Source: Phytopseudomonas argentinensis (GTDB lineage Bacteria; Pseudomonadota; Gammaproteobacteria; Pseudomonadales; Pseudomonadaceae). From it: DNA of 64,000 nt. The stretch spans positions 1,052,060-1,116,059 of the forward strand of contig NZ_FORC01000001.1 of the NCBI RefSeq assembly GCF_900113905.1, given 5' to 3'. The translations under genes and the position numbers were made by a program. Under the pieces are notes generated by a model. That model had not been told where the DNA came from and did not search any database. It saw nothing but the letters and a program-made list of their open reading frames with translations. Shown in pieces: positions 26,287 to 34,285 of this stretch; position 1 is the first letter of the stretch; the number at the start of each line of letters is the position of its first letter.

Positions 26287-26913
26287 TTACTGCTCGGACC
26301 ACCGCCGCAGCTGCTCAAGAATCGTCAAATGCACATCCATATTCAGCTTTACCATATGCCCGAGATCAGCCTTTCCGCCAATACACAGCGCAGGCTCGAA
26401 CGCGTACATTTCATTCTCCTCCAACGGCCCCAGTTTCATTAGCGCGCGCCTGAACAACGGCTTGCCTTGATTATCTTCAAAATCGAGGCTTTCCCGACTA
26501 ATGGACCCGAGAAAAATACCTAAGGCTCGATCCGGTTGGGGGTTGGGTTTCTGAAGCTGACTCTTAAGAGCAACGATACCGCCAGCTAAGCTCGATATCG
26601 TGATCTTGCGCTGATAGCGCTCACCCCAGGCATATAGTGAGCCGAACGCATCCCTAGCAATAACATGGTAATTATCGATCTCGGCCAGAACGCTTCCTTG
26701 CAACCAACTATCAAGCGTGGCCTTATAAGAATCAGGATTTACGATCCAAAACAGTCCATCCGCATAAGAACACCAGCCCTCCTCGCGCCAGTAACCCAGC
26801 AGGGAACCGGGCAATCTAGAACGATATTTTTCGACACTAGAACCGGGCACCTGTCGATGTGAGTTTGCTTCACCCAAATTATCAATAAACGACTGAAAAA
26901 ATTCGTCTCTCAC
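26287..26913 (-). CDS. GAD-like / DUF1851 protein (T6SS immunity type)
   Basis: Protein of 208 aa. The N-terminal GAD-like domain (FIDNLGEANSHRQVPGSSVEKY, then LPGSLLGYWREEGWCSYADGLFWIVNP) is followed by a DUF1851 C-terminal region (KLGPLEENEMYAFEPALCIGG and HLTILEQLRRW). Members include Tdi1-type immunity proteins that neutralise type VI secretion toxins. No toxin, VgrG, PAAR or Rhs gene is nearby, so it looks like an orphan. The start is GTG with GAGGGAG 6 bp upstream. Composition is AT-richer than the core genome. Confidence 0.82.
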   Translation of the reverse strand: MRDEFFQSFIDNLGEANSHRQVPGSSVEKYRSRLPGSLLGYWREEGWCSYADGLFWIVNPDSYKATLDSWLQGSVLAEIDNYHVIARDAFGSLYAWGERYQRKITISSLAGGIVALKSQLQKPNPQPDRALGIFLGSISRESLDFEDNQGKPLFRRALMKLGPLEENEMYAFEPALCIGGKADLGHMVKLNMDVHLTILEQLRRWSEQ

Positions 26914-26934
26914 TTTCAGCTCCCTCGAAACGTG

Positions 26935-27310
26935 GTAGGGCGTACTCGCGAATCAGTACGCCGTTGTGTCAGGATCGATATGATTTGGCGGACTACTCGC
27001 TTCACTCCTGAATCTGCCCTACGAGCTATCACATGCTCAAGGAGAAACAGCCATTTGATGTAAACCGCTGTTTCGCCTGAGGCTAGTGAAGGTGGCAGCA
27101 GGTCAGCCGGAAAAAGGACTGGATGCGAGCCAGCGAGTCTGAGTGGAGACCTGCTGCCACCGTCTGAGTGTGCTGATCCGAGTTGCCTGCCAAGTGAGCC
27201 AGAAGAGACTGGACGTATAGTTCTTATACGAGCCGCGGTTCTGTGAAACGGTTTGGACACATTGGCGGCACCAACGTTTCTCTGGGAGGTTTCCCGCCAG
27301 GGCCGTGCTG
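26935..27310. other. Hairpin-rich non-coding element in the accessory island
   Basis: A chain of perfect inverted repeats: GGCGTACT/AGTACGCC (26939-26962); GAAACAGC/GCTGTTTC (27044-27074, with GG/CC extension); a 14-bp stem GGTGGCAGCAGGTC/GACCTGCTGCCACC (27091-27161) enclosing CTGG/CCAG; CGTATA/TATACG with a 5-nt loop (27214-27230); and TTGG/CCAA (27263-27274). ORFs across it have compositions unlike real proteins. It could be a structured RNA, a palindromic mobile-element remnant or an unusual 5' leader of the GAD-like gene. Not identified. Confidence 0.5.
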
Positions 27311-27314
27311 GTCG

Positions 27315-27629
27315 TTAGCTACCGCTTGATCCATATGGTTGACTGGCGCGACTCGGTCGCAGCCAAGAACGAGGAAACGGGCTCGACCGGATCAACCCAT
27401 CAGGTTCGGCGTTGGAAAACTCTGCCCTTAAAGCGGATGGCTTTGAGTCTTCGCGAGGCCGGCTAATGGGTGTCCCCTTTTCCGTTTTGCCGGTAGGCAT
27501 GCTGCATGAGCACAGCTCGCTCAATGACTCTGAAGCCATCGATTCAAGGCTTCTAAAATTTAAAAGCCACTCATTCGATCCAGTAAAGAGACTACTAATG
27601 TCAGCCTCTGCAATCACAATTTTACTCAC
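27315..27629 (-). CDS. Doubtful small ORF, perhaps a truncated gene
   Basis: A 104-codon frame starting from GTG inside the end of the lipoprotein gene (GGTGAGTAA). The first 45 residues (MSKIVIAEADISSLFTGSNE onward) look like normal protein. The rest becomes Ser/Arg/Pro-rich and low quality from about 27490, where sequence of the hairpin element seems to begin. It may be the 5' end of a gene cut by that element. A plus-strand ORF (27412-27663) overlaps it and is no better. Confidence 0.25.
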   Translation of the reverse strand: MSKIVIAEADISSLFTGSNEWLLNFRSLESMASESLSELCSCSMPTGKTEKGTPISRPREDSKPSALRAEFSNAEPDGLIRSSPFPRSWLRPSRASQPYGSSGS

Positions 27630-28797
27630 CTACAACCCTAAATCCTGTAGGAAAGTCCATTAGGTGCACATCTATTACCCGACCCAATACCGGATCATTA
27701 CGAATACCAATTCCGTTCTGCTTGCTATAAGACGGTGGAACCCAATACCAATCACCAGCGTATGGATCAGTAGCCCTGTAGTTTTCTACCAAAATGCTGC
27801 CGTCTTTTGCCAGGCGAGAAGATCGGATTTCTGGGCGTTCACCCGGTTTGAGTTGCAAGGACATTAATCTGACCTCAAGCTCTGCAAACTGCGCATGAGT
27901 TACTTTGCGCAGCTTTCGCTCTCCATCGGCTCTGCCAATCAATTGTCCATTGGGCCTCAAAAGCTCACCCCAACTTCCCGGCCCAATCGGATCGGGCATT
28001 TGATAACCGCATTCGCGCAAAAATAGTATAGCGCGCTGCCGATTGAGACCGTCACGAAATCTGCGCATAGCTGTCTTATTATCGTAACTCTCCTTCAACC
28101 TCTTACAAAAATCAGCACGATAACTGTCCCACAGAGCTAAACGCTGTTTTGGAACAGGATTGATCTGTAAGCTGGCCAGTACCGGCTCAATGAATTCCCT
28201 ATCTAGGTTGGTTGGAGCGTGGTCTGGCGGTAGCCTCTCGCTAGCACCAATATGGATGGGGAAATTCGAGCCGCTAACTGACTCCCAGCAGAAGTAGTCG
28301 AGCACCCTGCGAAGAAAAAGTCCAGTATCGCTATCCGAGTAGAAACGTGCACAGCGCCCACCTTGCCAGTCCACCCAACTTGCGGTAACCAAACGGGAAA
28401 TATGACTTCGCTCACTGAGGTATTCTTTGTAATCCTCAAAAAATTTGTCAGGCGGCAAATAGTATTCTGTGCGCGCGTGCCCCGCGCGAAAGAGCATAGA
28501 GTAGACACCGCCCACAGACATCTGCGATTCGTTGGCAATAACACTGGGAACCTCTACAGATACACTGTCGATTCGAGAGTTATAGCTATAGTCAGGCCAA
28601 TTACGACAGGAGGCCTGCCTGAATAAGAGCGGCAATTGAAAACTGATACGCTGCATATCGGTGATGCGTTGCTTTGCTCTTTCGCACAGAGGATAAAAAA
28701 CCACTCCATTTTCCACCACCCCATATTCCATTTGATAACTTCTGCAACCGCTTAGCAATATCAGCAGAAAGCCCAAAGTTAAGAAATATTTACTCAT
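27622..28797 (-). CDS. Hypothetical lipoprotein
   Basis: Protein of 391 aa with lipoprotein signal MSKYFLTLGFLLILLSGC. AGGAGG sits 5 bp before the ATG, one of the strongest ribosome sites in the window. The mature part has no domain I recognise. It is rich in aromatic residues (WVDWQGGRCARFYSDSD, DYFCWESVSGSNFPIHIG) and contains several Cys that could form disulfides. AT-richer than the core genome, next to the immunity-type gene; many T6SS-immunity islands carry such lipoproteins, but no function is assigned. Confidence 0.75.
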   Translation of the reverse strand: MSKYFLTLGFLLILLSGCRSYQMEYGVVENGVVFYPLCERAKQRITDMQRISFQLPLLFRQASCRNWPDYSYNSRIDSVSVEVPSVIANESQMSVGGVYSMLFRAGHARTEYYLPPDKFFEDYKEYLSERSHISRLVTASWVDWQGGRCARFYSDSDTGLFLRRVLDYFCWESVSGSNFPIHIGASERLPPDHAPTNLDREFIEPVLASLQINPVPKQRLALWDSYRADFCKRLKESYDNKTAMRRFRDGLNRQRAILFLRECGYQMPDPIGPGSWGELLRPNGQLIGRADGERKLRKVTHAQFAELEVRLMSLQLKPGERPEIRSSRLAKDGSILVENYRATDPYAGDWYWVPPSYSKQNGIGIRNDPVLGRVIDVHLMDFPTGFRVVGE

Positions 28798-28842
28798 TCA
28801 AGCCTCCTAAAATCACCCTGACTATCGAGCAGTGTTGGCTTG

Positions 28843-28848
28843 ATTATA
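28843..28848 (-). promoter_or_regulatory. Possible -10 box for the 27622-28797 lipoprotein gene
   Basis: A perfect TATAAT on the minus strand, about 45 bp upstream of the lipoprotein ATG. No good -35 hexamer is seen at 17 bp, so this is tentative. Confidence 0.35.
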
Positions 28849-29183
28849 ATGTCACGTATCTGTGCATCCGCACTGTCAGGCGCCGAAGGCTTGCAGGAGA
28901 CACACGCAAAATTGCTGTGCGGACTGCGCTCGCCAAACAAGCTGGTCACGCTAAACAGGGCCCCAATGTGCGCGCCGCCGGATCATCCGAATACTGCCAG
29001 TAAGCCGTCTATGCGCTAAAGCTGCCTTAACACGGATGCAGGCGGAAACTTTCTGCGCAGTAAGCACCCGCAACCGCCCTTTTCGCAACGAAACGGCAAC
29101 TTTTACAAGATTTTGCCGACAGGGCGGCGATCCGGCACACTAGCGGCCCCGAGCTTCGGCTCGTCGCCGCAGCCAGATTTCGT
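28849..29183. other. Intergenic region at the island/core boundary
   Basis: Between the divergent lipoprotein gene and plsB. Composition rises back to core-like GC along it. A CGAGC-TTCG-GCTCG hairpin (29153-29166) sits in the probable plsB 5' UTR. No gene, tRNA or attachment-site duplication was recognised. Confidence 0.45.
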
Positions 29184-31667
29184 ATGACCCGCTCCCCGCT
29201 TCGCCGCCTTGCCTTCGGTACCCTGCGCCGCCTGCTGTATCTGTGGGTGCGCTCGGAAACCATCAACCAGTCGGCCTTCACCCTCAAGCTCGACCGCAGC
29301 AAGCCGGTGTTCTACGTGCTGCAGCAGCCGTCGGTGAGCGACCTGGCGGTGCTCGATCACGAGTGCACCAAGGCCAACCTGCCGCGCCCGGTGCTGCCCG
29401 TGGCGGTAGGCGAGCTGGTCGAACCGGCGGCGTTCTTCTACCTGACGCCGGAGCCCGACTGGATCGGCCGTCAGGACAAGCGCGGCATCTCGCCGACCCT
29501 GCAGCGCATGGTCGGCGCCCTCAGCGAACAGGCCGCCGAGCAGGCGCAGATCATTCCGGTCAGCGTGTTCTGGGGCCAATCGCCGAACCGCGAAACCAGC
29601 CCCTGGAAGCTCTTGTTCGCCGACAGCTGGGCGGTCACCGGCCGCCTGCGCCGGCTGGTGAGTATCCTGATTCTGGGTCGCACCACCCGTGTGCAGTTCT
29701 CCACACCGATCCAGCTGCGCGAGCTGATCGAGCAGAACAAGGGCCAGGAACGCACCCTGCGCATGGTGCACCGCATCCTGCGGGTGCACTTTCGCAACCA
29801 GAAGGCGGCGGTCATCGGCCCGGACGTGTCGCACCGTCGCAACCTGGTCAAGGGCCTGGTGCATGGTCCCCAGGTGCGCCAGGCGATTGCCGACGAAGCC
29901 GAGCGCGAGAAGTTCTCCGTCGAGAAAGCCGAGGCCCTGGCCCTGCGTTATGGCAACGAGATCGCCTCGGACTACACCTACACGGCGATCCGTTTTCTCG
30001 AGCTGATCCTGTCGTGGTTCTGGAACAAGATCTACGACGGCATCAAGGTCAACCATATAGAAGGCGTGCAGGACATCGCCCAGGGTCACGAAGTGATCTA
30101 CGTGCCCTGCCACCGCAGCCACATCGACTACCTGCTGCTGTCCTACCTGCTGTTTCGCAACGGCCTGACACCGCCGCACATCGCCGCTGGCATCAACCTC
30201 AACATGCCGATCATCGGCGGCCTGCTGCGCCGCGGCGGTGCCTTCTTCATGCGCCGCACCTTCAAGGGCAACCCGCTGTACACCGCGGTGTTCAACGAAT
30301 ACCTGCACACCCTGATCAGCAAGGGTTACCCGGTGGAATACTTCGTCGAGGGTGGTCGCTCACGTACCGGGCGCATGCTGCGGCCGAAGACCGGCATGCT
30401 CGCCATCACCCTGCGCAGCTACCTGCAGAGCCATCGCCTGCCGGTGGTGTTCGTGCCGGTGTACATCGGCTACGAACGGGTGCTGGAGGGCCGCACCTAC
30501 CTGGGCGAGCTGCGCGGGGCGAGCAAGAAGAAGGAATCGATCTTCGATATCTTCAAGGTCATTGGCGCACTCAAGCAGCGCTTCGGTCACGTCTGGGTCA
30601 ACTTCGGTGAGCCGATCAAGCTCGACGCCTTTCTCGATGCCCAGCAGCCCGACTGGCGTGAGCAGAATTTGGGCCCGGATTATCGCCCGGCCTGGCTGAA
30701 CGACACCACCAACCGTCTCGGCGAGCGGGTGGCTCAGCGCCTCAACGAGGCCGCGGCGATCAACCCGGTCAACCTGGTGGCCCTGGCGTTGCTGTCGACC
30801 AGCAAGCTGGCGCTGGACGAACGCGCCCTGGTGCGCATTCTCGACCTGTATCAGAGCCTGCTGCGCCGCGTGCCCTACTCGCCGCACACCACCGTGCCGG
30901 AAGGCGACGGCCTGGCGCTGATCGAGCACGTGCGCGGCATGGAATTGCTCTCCGAGCAGAAGGATGCCCTGGGTCGCATCCTTTATCTGGATGAGCAGAA
31001 CGCGGTGCTGATGACCTACTACCGCAACAACGTGCTGCACATCTTCGCCCTGCCCGGGCTGATCGCCAGCTTCTTCCAGAGCAGCGGGCGGATGAGCCGT
31101 GAGCAGATCCTGCGCTTCGTCCACGCGTTGTACCCGTACCTGCAGTCCGAGCTGTACATCCGCTGGGCCGACAAGGAGCTCGACGAGGTGGTCGACCAGT
31201 GGCTCGAAGCCTTCGTCGAGCAGGGCCTGCTCAAGCGGGAGAACGATCTCTATGTGCGCCCGGCGCCCAGCTCGCGCAACTTCGTGCTGCTGACCCTGCT
31301 GTCGCGTGCCATCGCCCAGACCCTGCAGCGCTTCTACATGGCCAGCGCCCTGCTGCTCAACGCCGGGCAGAACACCATCAGCGCCGAGGAACTGGAGGAG
31401 CTGTGCACGGTCATGGCCCAGCGCCTGTCGATCCTGCATGGGCTCAACGCGCCGGAGTTCTTCGACAAGAGCCTGTTCCGTCATTTCATCCAGACGCTGC
31501 TCGACCAGGGCGTGCTGCGCAAGGACGAAGCCGGCAAGCTCAGCCACCCGCCGGCCTTCGCCGAACTGGCCGAAGGCGCCGCCAAGCGCGTGCTGCCGGC
31601 CGAGATTCGCCTGTCGATCCGCCAGGTGACCATGGATCGCAGCGAGGAGCTGATCGACGGGCTCTGA
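29184..31667 (+). CDS. plsB: Glycerol-3-phosphate 1-O-acyltransferase
   Basis: First committed step of phospholipid synthesis: acylates sn-glycerol-3-phosphate at the inner membrane using acyl-CoA or acyl-ACP. It is 827 aa, the usual PlsB length. The acyltransferase blocks are visible: [16 protein letters not shown] (the catalytic HX4D); [64 protein letters not shown]. Single-gene unit, right after the AT-rich island, marking return to core genome. Confidence 0.97.
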   Translation: MTRSPLRRLAFGTLRRLLYLWVRSETINQSAFTLKLDRSKPVFYVLQQPSVSDLAVLDHECTKANLPRPVLPVAVGELVEPAAFFYLTPEPDWIGRQDKRGISPTLQRMVGALSEQAAEQAQIIPVSVFWGQSPNRETSPWKLLFADSWAVTGRLRRLVSILILGRTTRVQFSTPIQLRELIEQNKGQERTLRMVHRILRVHFRNQKAAVIGPDVSHRRNLVKGLVHGPQVRQAIADEAEREKFSVEKAEALALRYGNEIASDYTYTAIRFLELILSWFWNKIYDGIKVNHIEGVQDIAQGHEVIYVPCHRSHIDYLLLSYLLFRNGLTPPHIAAGINLNMPIIGGLLRRGGAFFMRRTFKGNPLYTAVFNEYLHTLISKGYPVEYFVEGGRSRTGRMLRPKTGMLAITLRSYLQSHRLPVVFVPVYIGYERVLEGRTYLGELRGASKKKESIFDIFKVIGALKQRFGHVWVNFGEPIKLDAFLDAQQPDWREQNLGPDYRPAWLNDTTNRLGERVAQRLNEAAAINPVNLVALALLSTSKLALDERALVRILDLYQSLLRRVPYSPHTTVPEGDGLALIEHVRGMELLSEQKDALGRILYLDEQNAVLMTYYRNNVLHIFALPGLIASFFQSSGRMSREQILRFVHALYPYLQSELYIRWADKELDEVVDQWLEAFVEQGLLKRENDLYVRPAPSSRNFVLLTLLSRAIAQTLQRFYMASALLLNAGQNTISAEELEELCTVMAQRLSILHGLNAPEFFDKSLFRHFIQTLLDQGVLRKDEAGKLSHPPAFAELAEGAAKRVLPAEIRLSIRQVTMDRSEELIDGL

Positions 31668-31772
31668 CACGCCGGCCATCCCATGAAGGCGCCGAGTGCG
31701 CCGGGCGTTATTGAGGTTTGCCGCCACAGCCCCTAATATGCGTCGTTGGGGCCACTTAGGGCAGGGATTTTC

Positions 31773-32852
31773 GTGCGTTATCACACCATTTTAGGATCAC
31801 TGGCGATCGTGGTTTCCGGTTGCGTCATGCAACCGACCGCATCGACCTCTCAAGAAGAAAAGCCGGCGCAACCGGCTCCCGTCGCAGAACAGACCGCCGC
31901 CGCACCCGCCAGCGCGCAACCCGCGCCGCAGCCGGTTGCCGCCGCTACGCCGAGTGAGGCGCCCGCCGCCACGCCAGTGACCCGCGAGCCCCAGGAATAC
32001 GAAATCCAGCCTGGCCAGTGCTGGGTGCATGCCCAGGTTCGCCCGCGCCCGGTGCAGAGCACCCAGGAAGTGGTGGTCAAGGACTCGGTCAACAAGATCA
32101 CCGTCACCCCCGCCGAGCTGGAGAAGGGCTTCAAGCAGGTGGTCACCCGTGAAGGCACCAAGACCTATCGCATCGAGCCGCCGACCTACCGGGTAGTGTC
32201 CGAGCAGGTGAAGATTCGCCCGGAAGTGAAGCGCTACATCGTGGTGCCGGCCGTTTACGAAGACGTCAAGGAAACCGTGACCCTCGAAGAAGCCAAGACC
32301 GTACTCGACCAGTGCCGCGCCGCCGGTACCCGCTATTCGAGCGGCACCGGCGCCATGTCCTTCTGCGCCCGCCAGGTGCCGGCCAAGCAGGAAGTGGTCA
32401 AGGTCAAGAAGCTGGTGTCGCCGGAAACCGTGCGGGTGGAAACCGACCCCGCGCAGTACAAGAGCGTGACCCGCTGGATCGTCGACAAGCCGGCCCAGGC
32501 CGTGGAAGTCACCCTGGATCCGGAATACACCAAGGTCGCCTCCACCGAAGTGGTGCGGCCGGTGGAAGCCAACCAGATCATCCTGCCGGAAGAGAAGCGC
32601 CAGCTGCAGGTCACCCGCTTCGAGGGCACCGCACGTATCGTCTCGCGGCAGACCATTTGCGACCCGGACATCAATGACGACCTGGTCACCCGCCTGCAGC
32701 AGAGCCTGGTCAAGCGAGGCTTCAACCCGGGCCGTGTCGACGGCAAGCTCGGCAAGCGCACCCTCGATGCGCTGACCGAGTTCCAGACCGCCAACGGCCT
32801 GGCCGTCGGTGCCCTGACCCTGGAAAGCCTGACCGCCCTGGAAGTCCAGTAA
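31773..32852 (+). CDS. Lipoprotein with C-terminal peptidoglycan-binding domain
   Basis: Protein of 359 aa. Lipobox VVSGC ends a short signal. A Pro/Ala/Gln-rich linker of about 60 residues is followed by a repetitive central domain with alternating Val/Lys/Glu strands (TYRVVSEQVKIRPEVKRYIVVP). A PG_binding_1 unit closes the protein (VTRLQQSLVKRGFNPGRVDGKLGKRTLDALTEFQ). It probably ties the outer membrane or an envelope complex to the wall. Start is GTG with AGGGA upstream; a longer frame begins at 31746. Confidence 0.85.
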   Translation: MRYHTILGSLAIVVSGCVMQPTASTSQEEKPAQPAPVAEQTAAAPASAQPAPQPVAAATPSEAPAATPVTREPQEYEIQPGQCWVHAQVRPRPVQSTQEVVVKDSVNKITVTPAELEKGFKQVVTREGTKTYRIEPPTYRVVSEQVKIRPEVKRYIVVPAVYEDVKETVTLEEAKTVLDQCRAAGTRYSSGTGAMSFCARQVPAKQEVVKVKKLVSPETVRVETDPAQYKSVTRWIVDKPAQAVEVTLDPEYTKVASTEVVRPVEANQIILPEEKRQLQVTRFEGTARIVSRQTICDPDINDDLVTRLQQSLVKRGFNPGRVDGKLGKRTLDALTEFQTANGLAVGALTLESLTALEVQ

Positions 32853-32984
32853 CGCCGAACCGGCACGCCTGCCAAGGGCGTGCCGTCATCCCCGCTGCAT
32901 CCCCCTGCTGCGCTCAACCTTCGCCGATCAGCGCGCCAGCCTGCTAAGCTCGCTGCTTATCTCCACCGCTCGAAGGTTACCGCC

Positions 32985-33662
32985 ATGCTCCGCATCTCCG
33001 CTCTCGTCGCCGGCCTGTTGCTGTCTGCCAACGTGTTCGCCCTGTCGCTTTCCGACCTCAGCCAGCAGGACGCCAGCGGCGGCCTCAAGGATGCCCTCAC
33101 CCAGGGCGCCAAGGTGGCCGTGCAGCAGCTCGGCAAGCCAGGCGGCTTCAGCAACAACCCCGAAGTGCGCATCGAGCTGCCCGGCAAACTCGGCAAGGCC
33201 GCCAAGACCATGAAGATGATGGGCATGGGCGCCCAGGTCGAGCAGCTGGAAACCAGCATGAACAAGGCTGCCGAGGCTGCCGTGCCGCAGGCCCAGGCGC
33301 TGCTGGTCGACGCGGTGAAGAAGATGAGCGTGCAGGATGCCAAGAGCATCCTCTCCGGCCCTCAGGACTCGGCTACCCAGTACCTGAACAAGAGCAGCCG
33401 CGAGCAGATCCGCGCCAAGTTCCTGCCTATCGTCAAACAGGCCACCGACCAGGTCGGCCTGGCCAAGCAATACAACGGCTTCGCCAGCCAGGCGGCGACC
33501 TTCGGCGTGCTCGACGCCAAGAGCGCGAATATCGAAAGCTACGTGACCGAGCAGGCCCTCGACGGCCTGTTCGACATGATCGCCAAGCAGGAAGCCAGCA
33601 TCCGCGAAAACCCGGCCGCGGCGGCTACCAGCCTGGCGAAGAAGGTGTTTGGCGCGCTCTAA
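32985..33662 (+). CDS. DUF4197 periplasmic protein
   Basis: Secreted protein of 225 aa with signal MLRISALVAGLLLSANVFA. The DUF4197 body shows GGLKDALTQGAKVAVQQLGKPGGFSNNP and an all-helical remainder. Found widely in proteobacteria; function not established. GAAGGT precedes the chosen ATG; upstream in-frame codons lie in the intergenic gap. A strong terminator follows, so it is probably the last gene of its transcript. Confidence 0.9.
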   Translation: MLRISALVAGLLLSANVFALSLSDLSQQDASGGLKDALTQGAKVAVQQLGKPGGFSNNPEVRIELPGKLGKAAKTMKMMGMGAQVEQLETSMNKAAEAAVPQAQALLVDAVKKMSVQDAKSILSGPQDSATQYLNKSSREQIRAKFLPIVKQATDQVGLAKQYNGFASQAATFGVLDAKSANIESYVTEQALDGLFDMIAKQEASIRENPAAAATSLAKKVFGAL

Positions 33663-33678
33663 GCGGCGAGCTGTACGC

Positions 33679-33716
33679 AAAAGGGGCTGGCGCGTTATGT
33701 GCCAGCCCCTTTTTTA
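33679..33716 (+). terminator. Rho-independent terminator after the DUF4197 gene
   Basis: AAAAGGGGCTGGC / GCCAGCCCCTTTTTT arms with a 9-nt loop and T-run, starting 17 bp after the stop codon. Confidence 0.92.
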
Positions 33717-33739
33717 TTCTGCGTTGTGAGCGCGGGGTT

Positions 33740-33818
33740 GGTGGACGGACGAATAAAGCGTCATCCACCTTACGACTGGAATGGCTGCAAAGTGGCGGAA
33801 GCGGCCGTTCGGCCGCTT
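33740..33818. repeat. Two short intergenic palindromes
   Basis: GGTGGA / TCCACC (33740-33769) resembles a hairpin common between Pseudomonas genes. AAGCGGCC-GTTC-GGCCGCTT (33799-33818) is a perfect palindrome just before the longer repeat at 33868. Confidence 0.6.
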
Positions 33819-33867
33819 TGGCTTTTGGGTGCTCCTCATGCCACAGAATTATCAGGCGCTACCAAGC

Positions 33868-34081
33868 GCCCCTTCAGGAGGCCGAGTGGAATCATTGTGC
33901 AGGGGGGCGAGCCGCATGGATGCGGCGAGAGGCCTGATGGGCCATGGATGGCCCTTCCAGGCCGGCCCCCGGAACAATGATGGAACGAGGGAACCCCAGC
34001 GAAGCTGGGGCCGGATGTCGGGGCTAGACCTTTTGGTTTCTTTTGGCGGGGCCGGCCATCCGGGCGATGCCAAAAGAAACC
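33868..34081 (+). repeat. Structured intergenic repeat, solo copy A
   Basis: About 215 bp homologous to both halves of the element at 60665-61357. It opens with CCCCTTCAGGAGGCCGAGTG and contains the stems CCGC/GCGG, GGCCTG/CAGGCC and CCCCAGC/GCTGGGG, ending in a GGTTTCTTTTGGC/GCCAAAAGAAACC hairpin. The stems are kept in all copies although their bases differ. ORFs of about 110 codons run through it on both strands but are not convincing genes. Confidence 0.8.
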
Positions 34082-34171
34082 CGCTCGACAGAGCGGAACC
34101 GAACAAAAGAGCAATGCGATAACGATGGCAAACCACTGCTCAAGCATGCGCAGCGAGCTGTCCAGAAAACT

Positions 34172-34193
34172 CGAGGCTAAAGCCTCTCCCACA
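34172..34193. repeat. REP-like half-palindrome
   Basis: CGAGGCTAAAGCCTCTCCCACA has the form of the short GAGGCTTTAGCCTC-type repetitive sequences of Pseudomonas. It lies in the gap between the structured repeat and the RND gene. Confidence 0.6.
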
Positions 34194-34285
34194 ATAGCTT
34201 TACTCACCGTCCGCTTCTGCCTTATTGCTGACACGGGACGAGACGTTTCCGGCCCCAAAAAATCATGACCCGTGCTTTTTGGCGG

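Noticed and set aside
27091..27161. Integron attC site
   Set aside because: The 14-bp stem lacks the R''/R' core GTTRRRY/RYYYAAC motifs and the bulged bases of attC.
26916..27260. 114-codon minus-strand ORF through the hairpin-rich element
   Set aside because: Its Arg/Ser/Pro-rich composition and run of perfect inverted repeats fit non-coding sequence; no ribosome site.
27225..27260. Group II intron domain V
   Set aside because: GAGCC and GAAA occur but the 34-nt helix, AGC triad and bulge do not align, and there is no reverse transcriptase.
33781..34258. ORFs of 90-140 codons on both strands in the structured repeat
   Set aside because: They run through hairpins shared by all repeat copies and have no ribosome sites or family resemblance.
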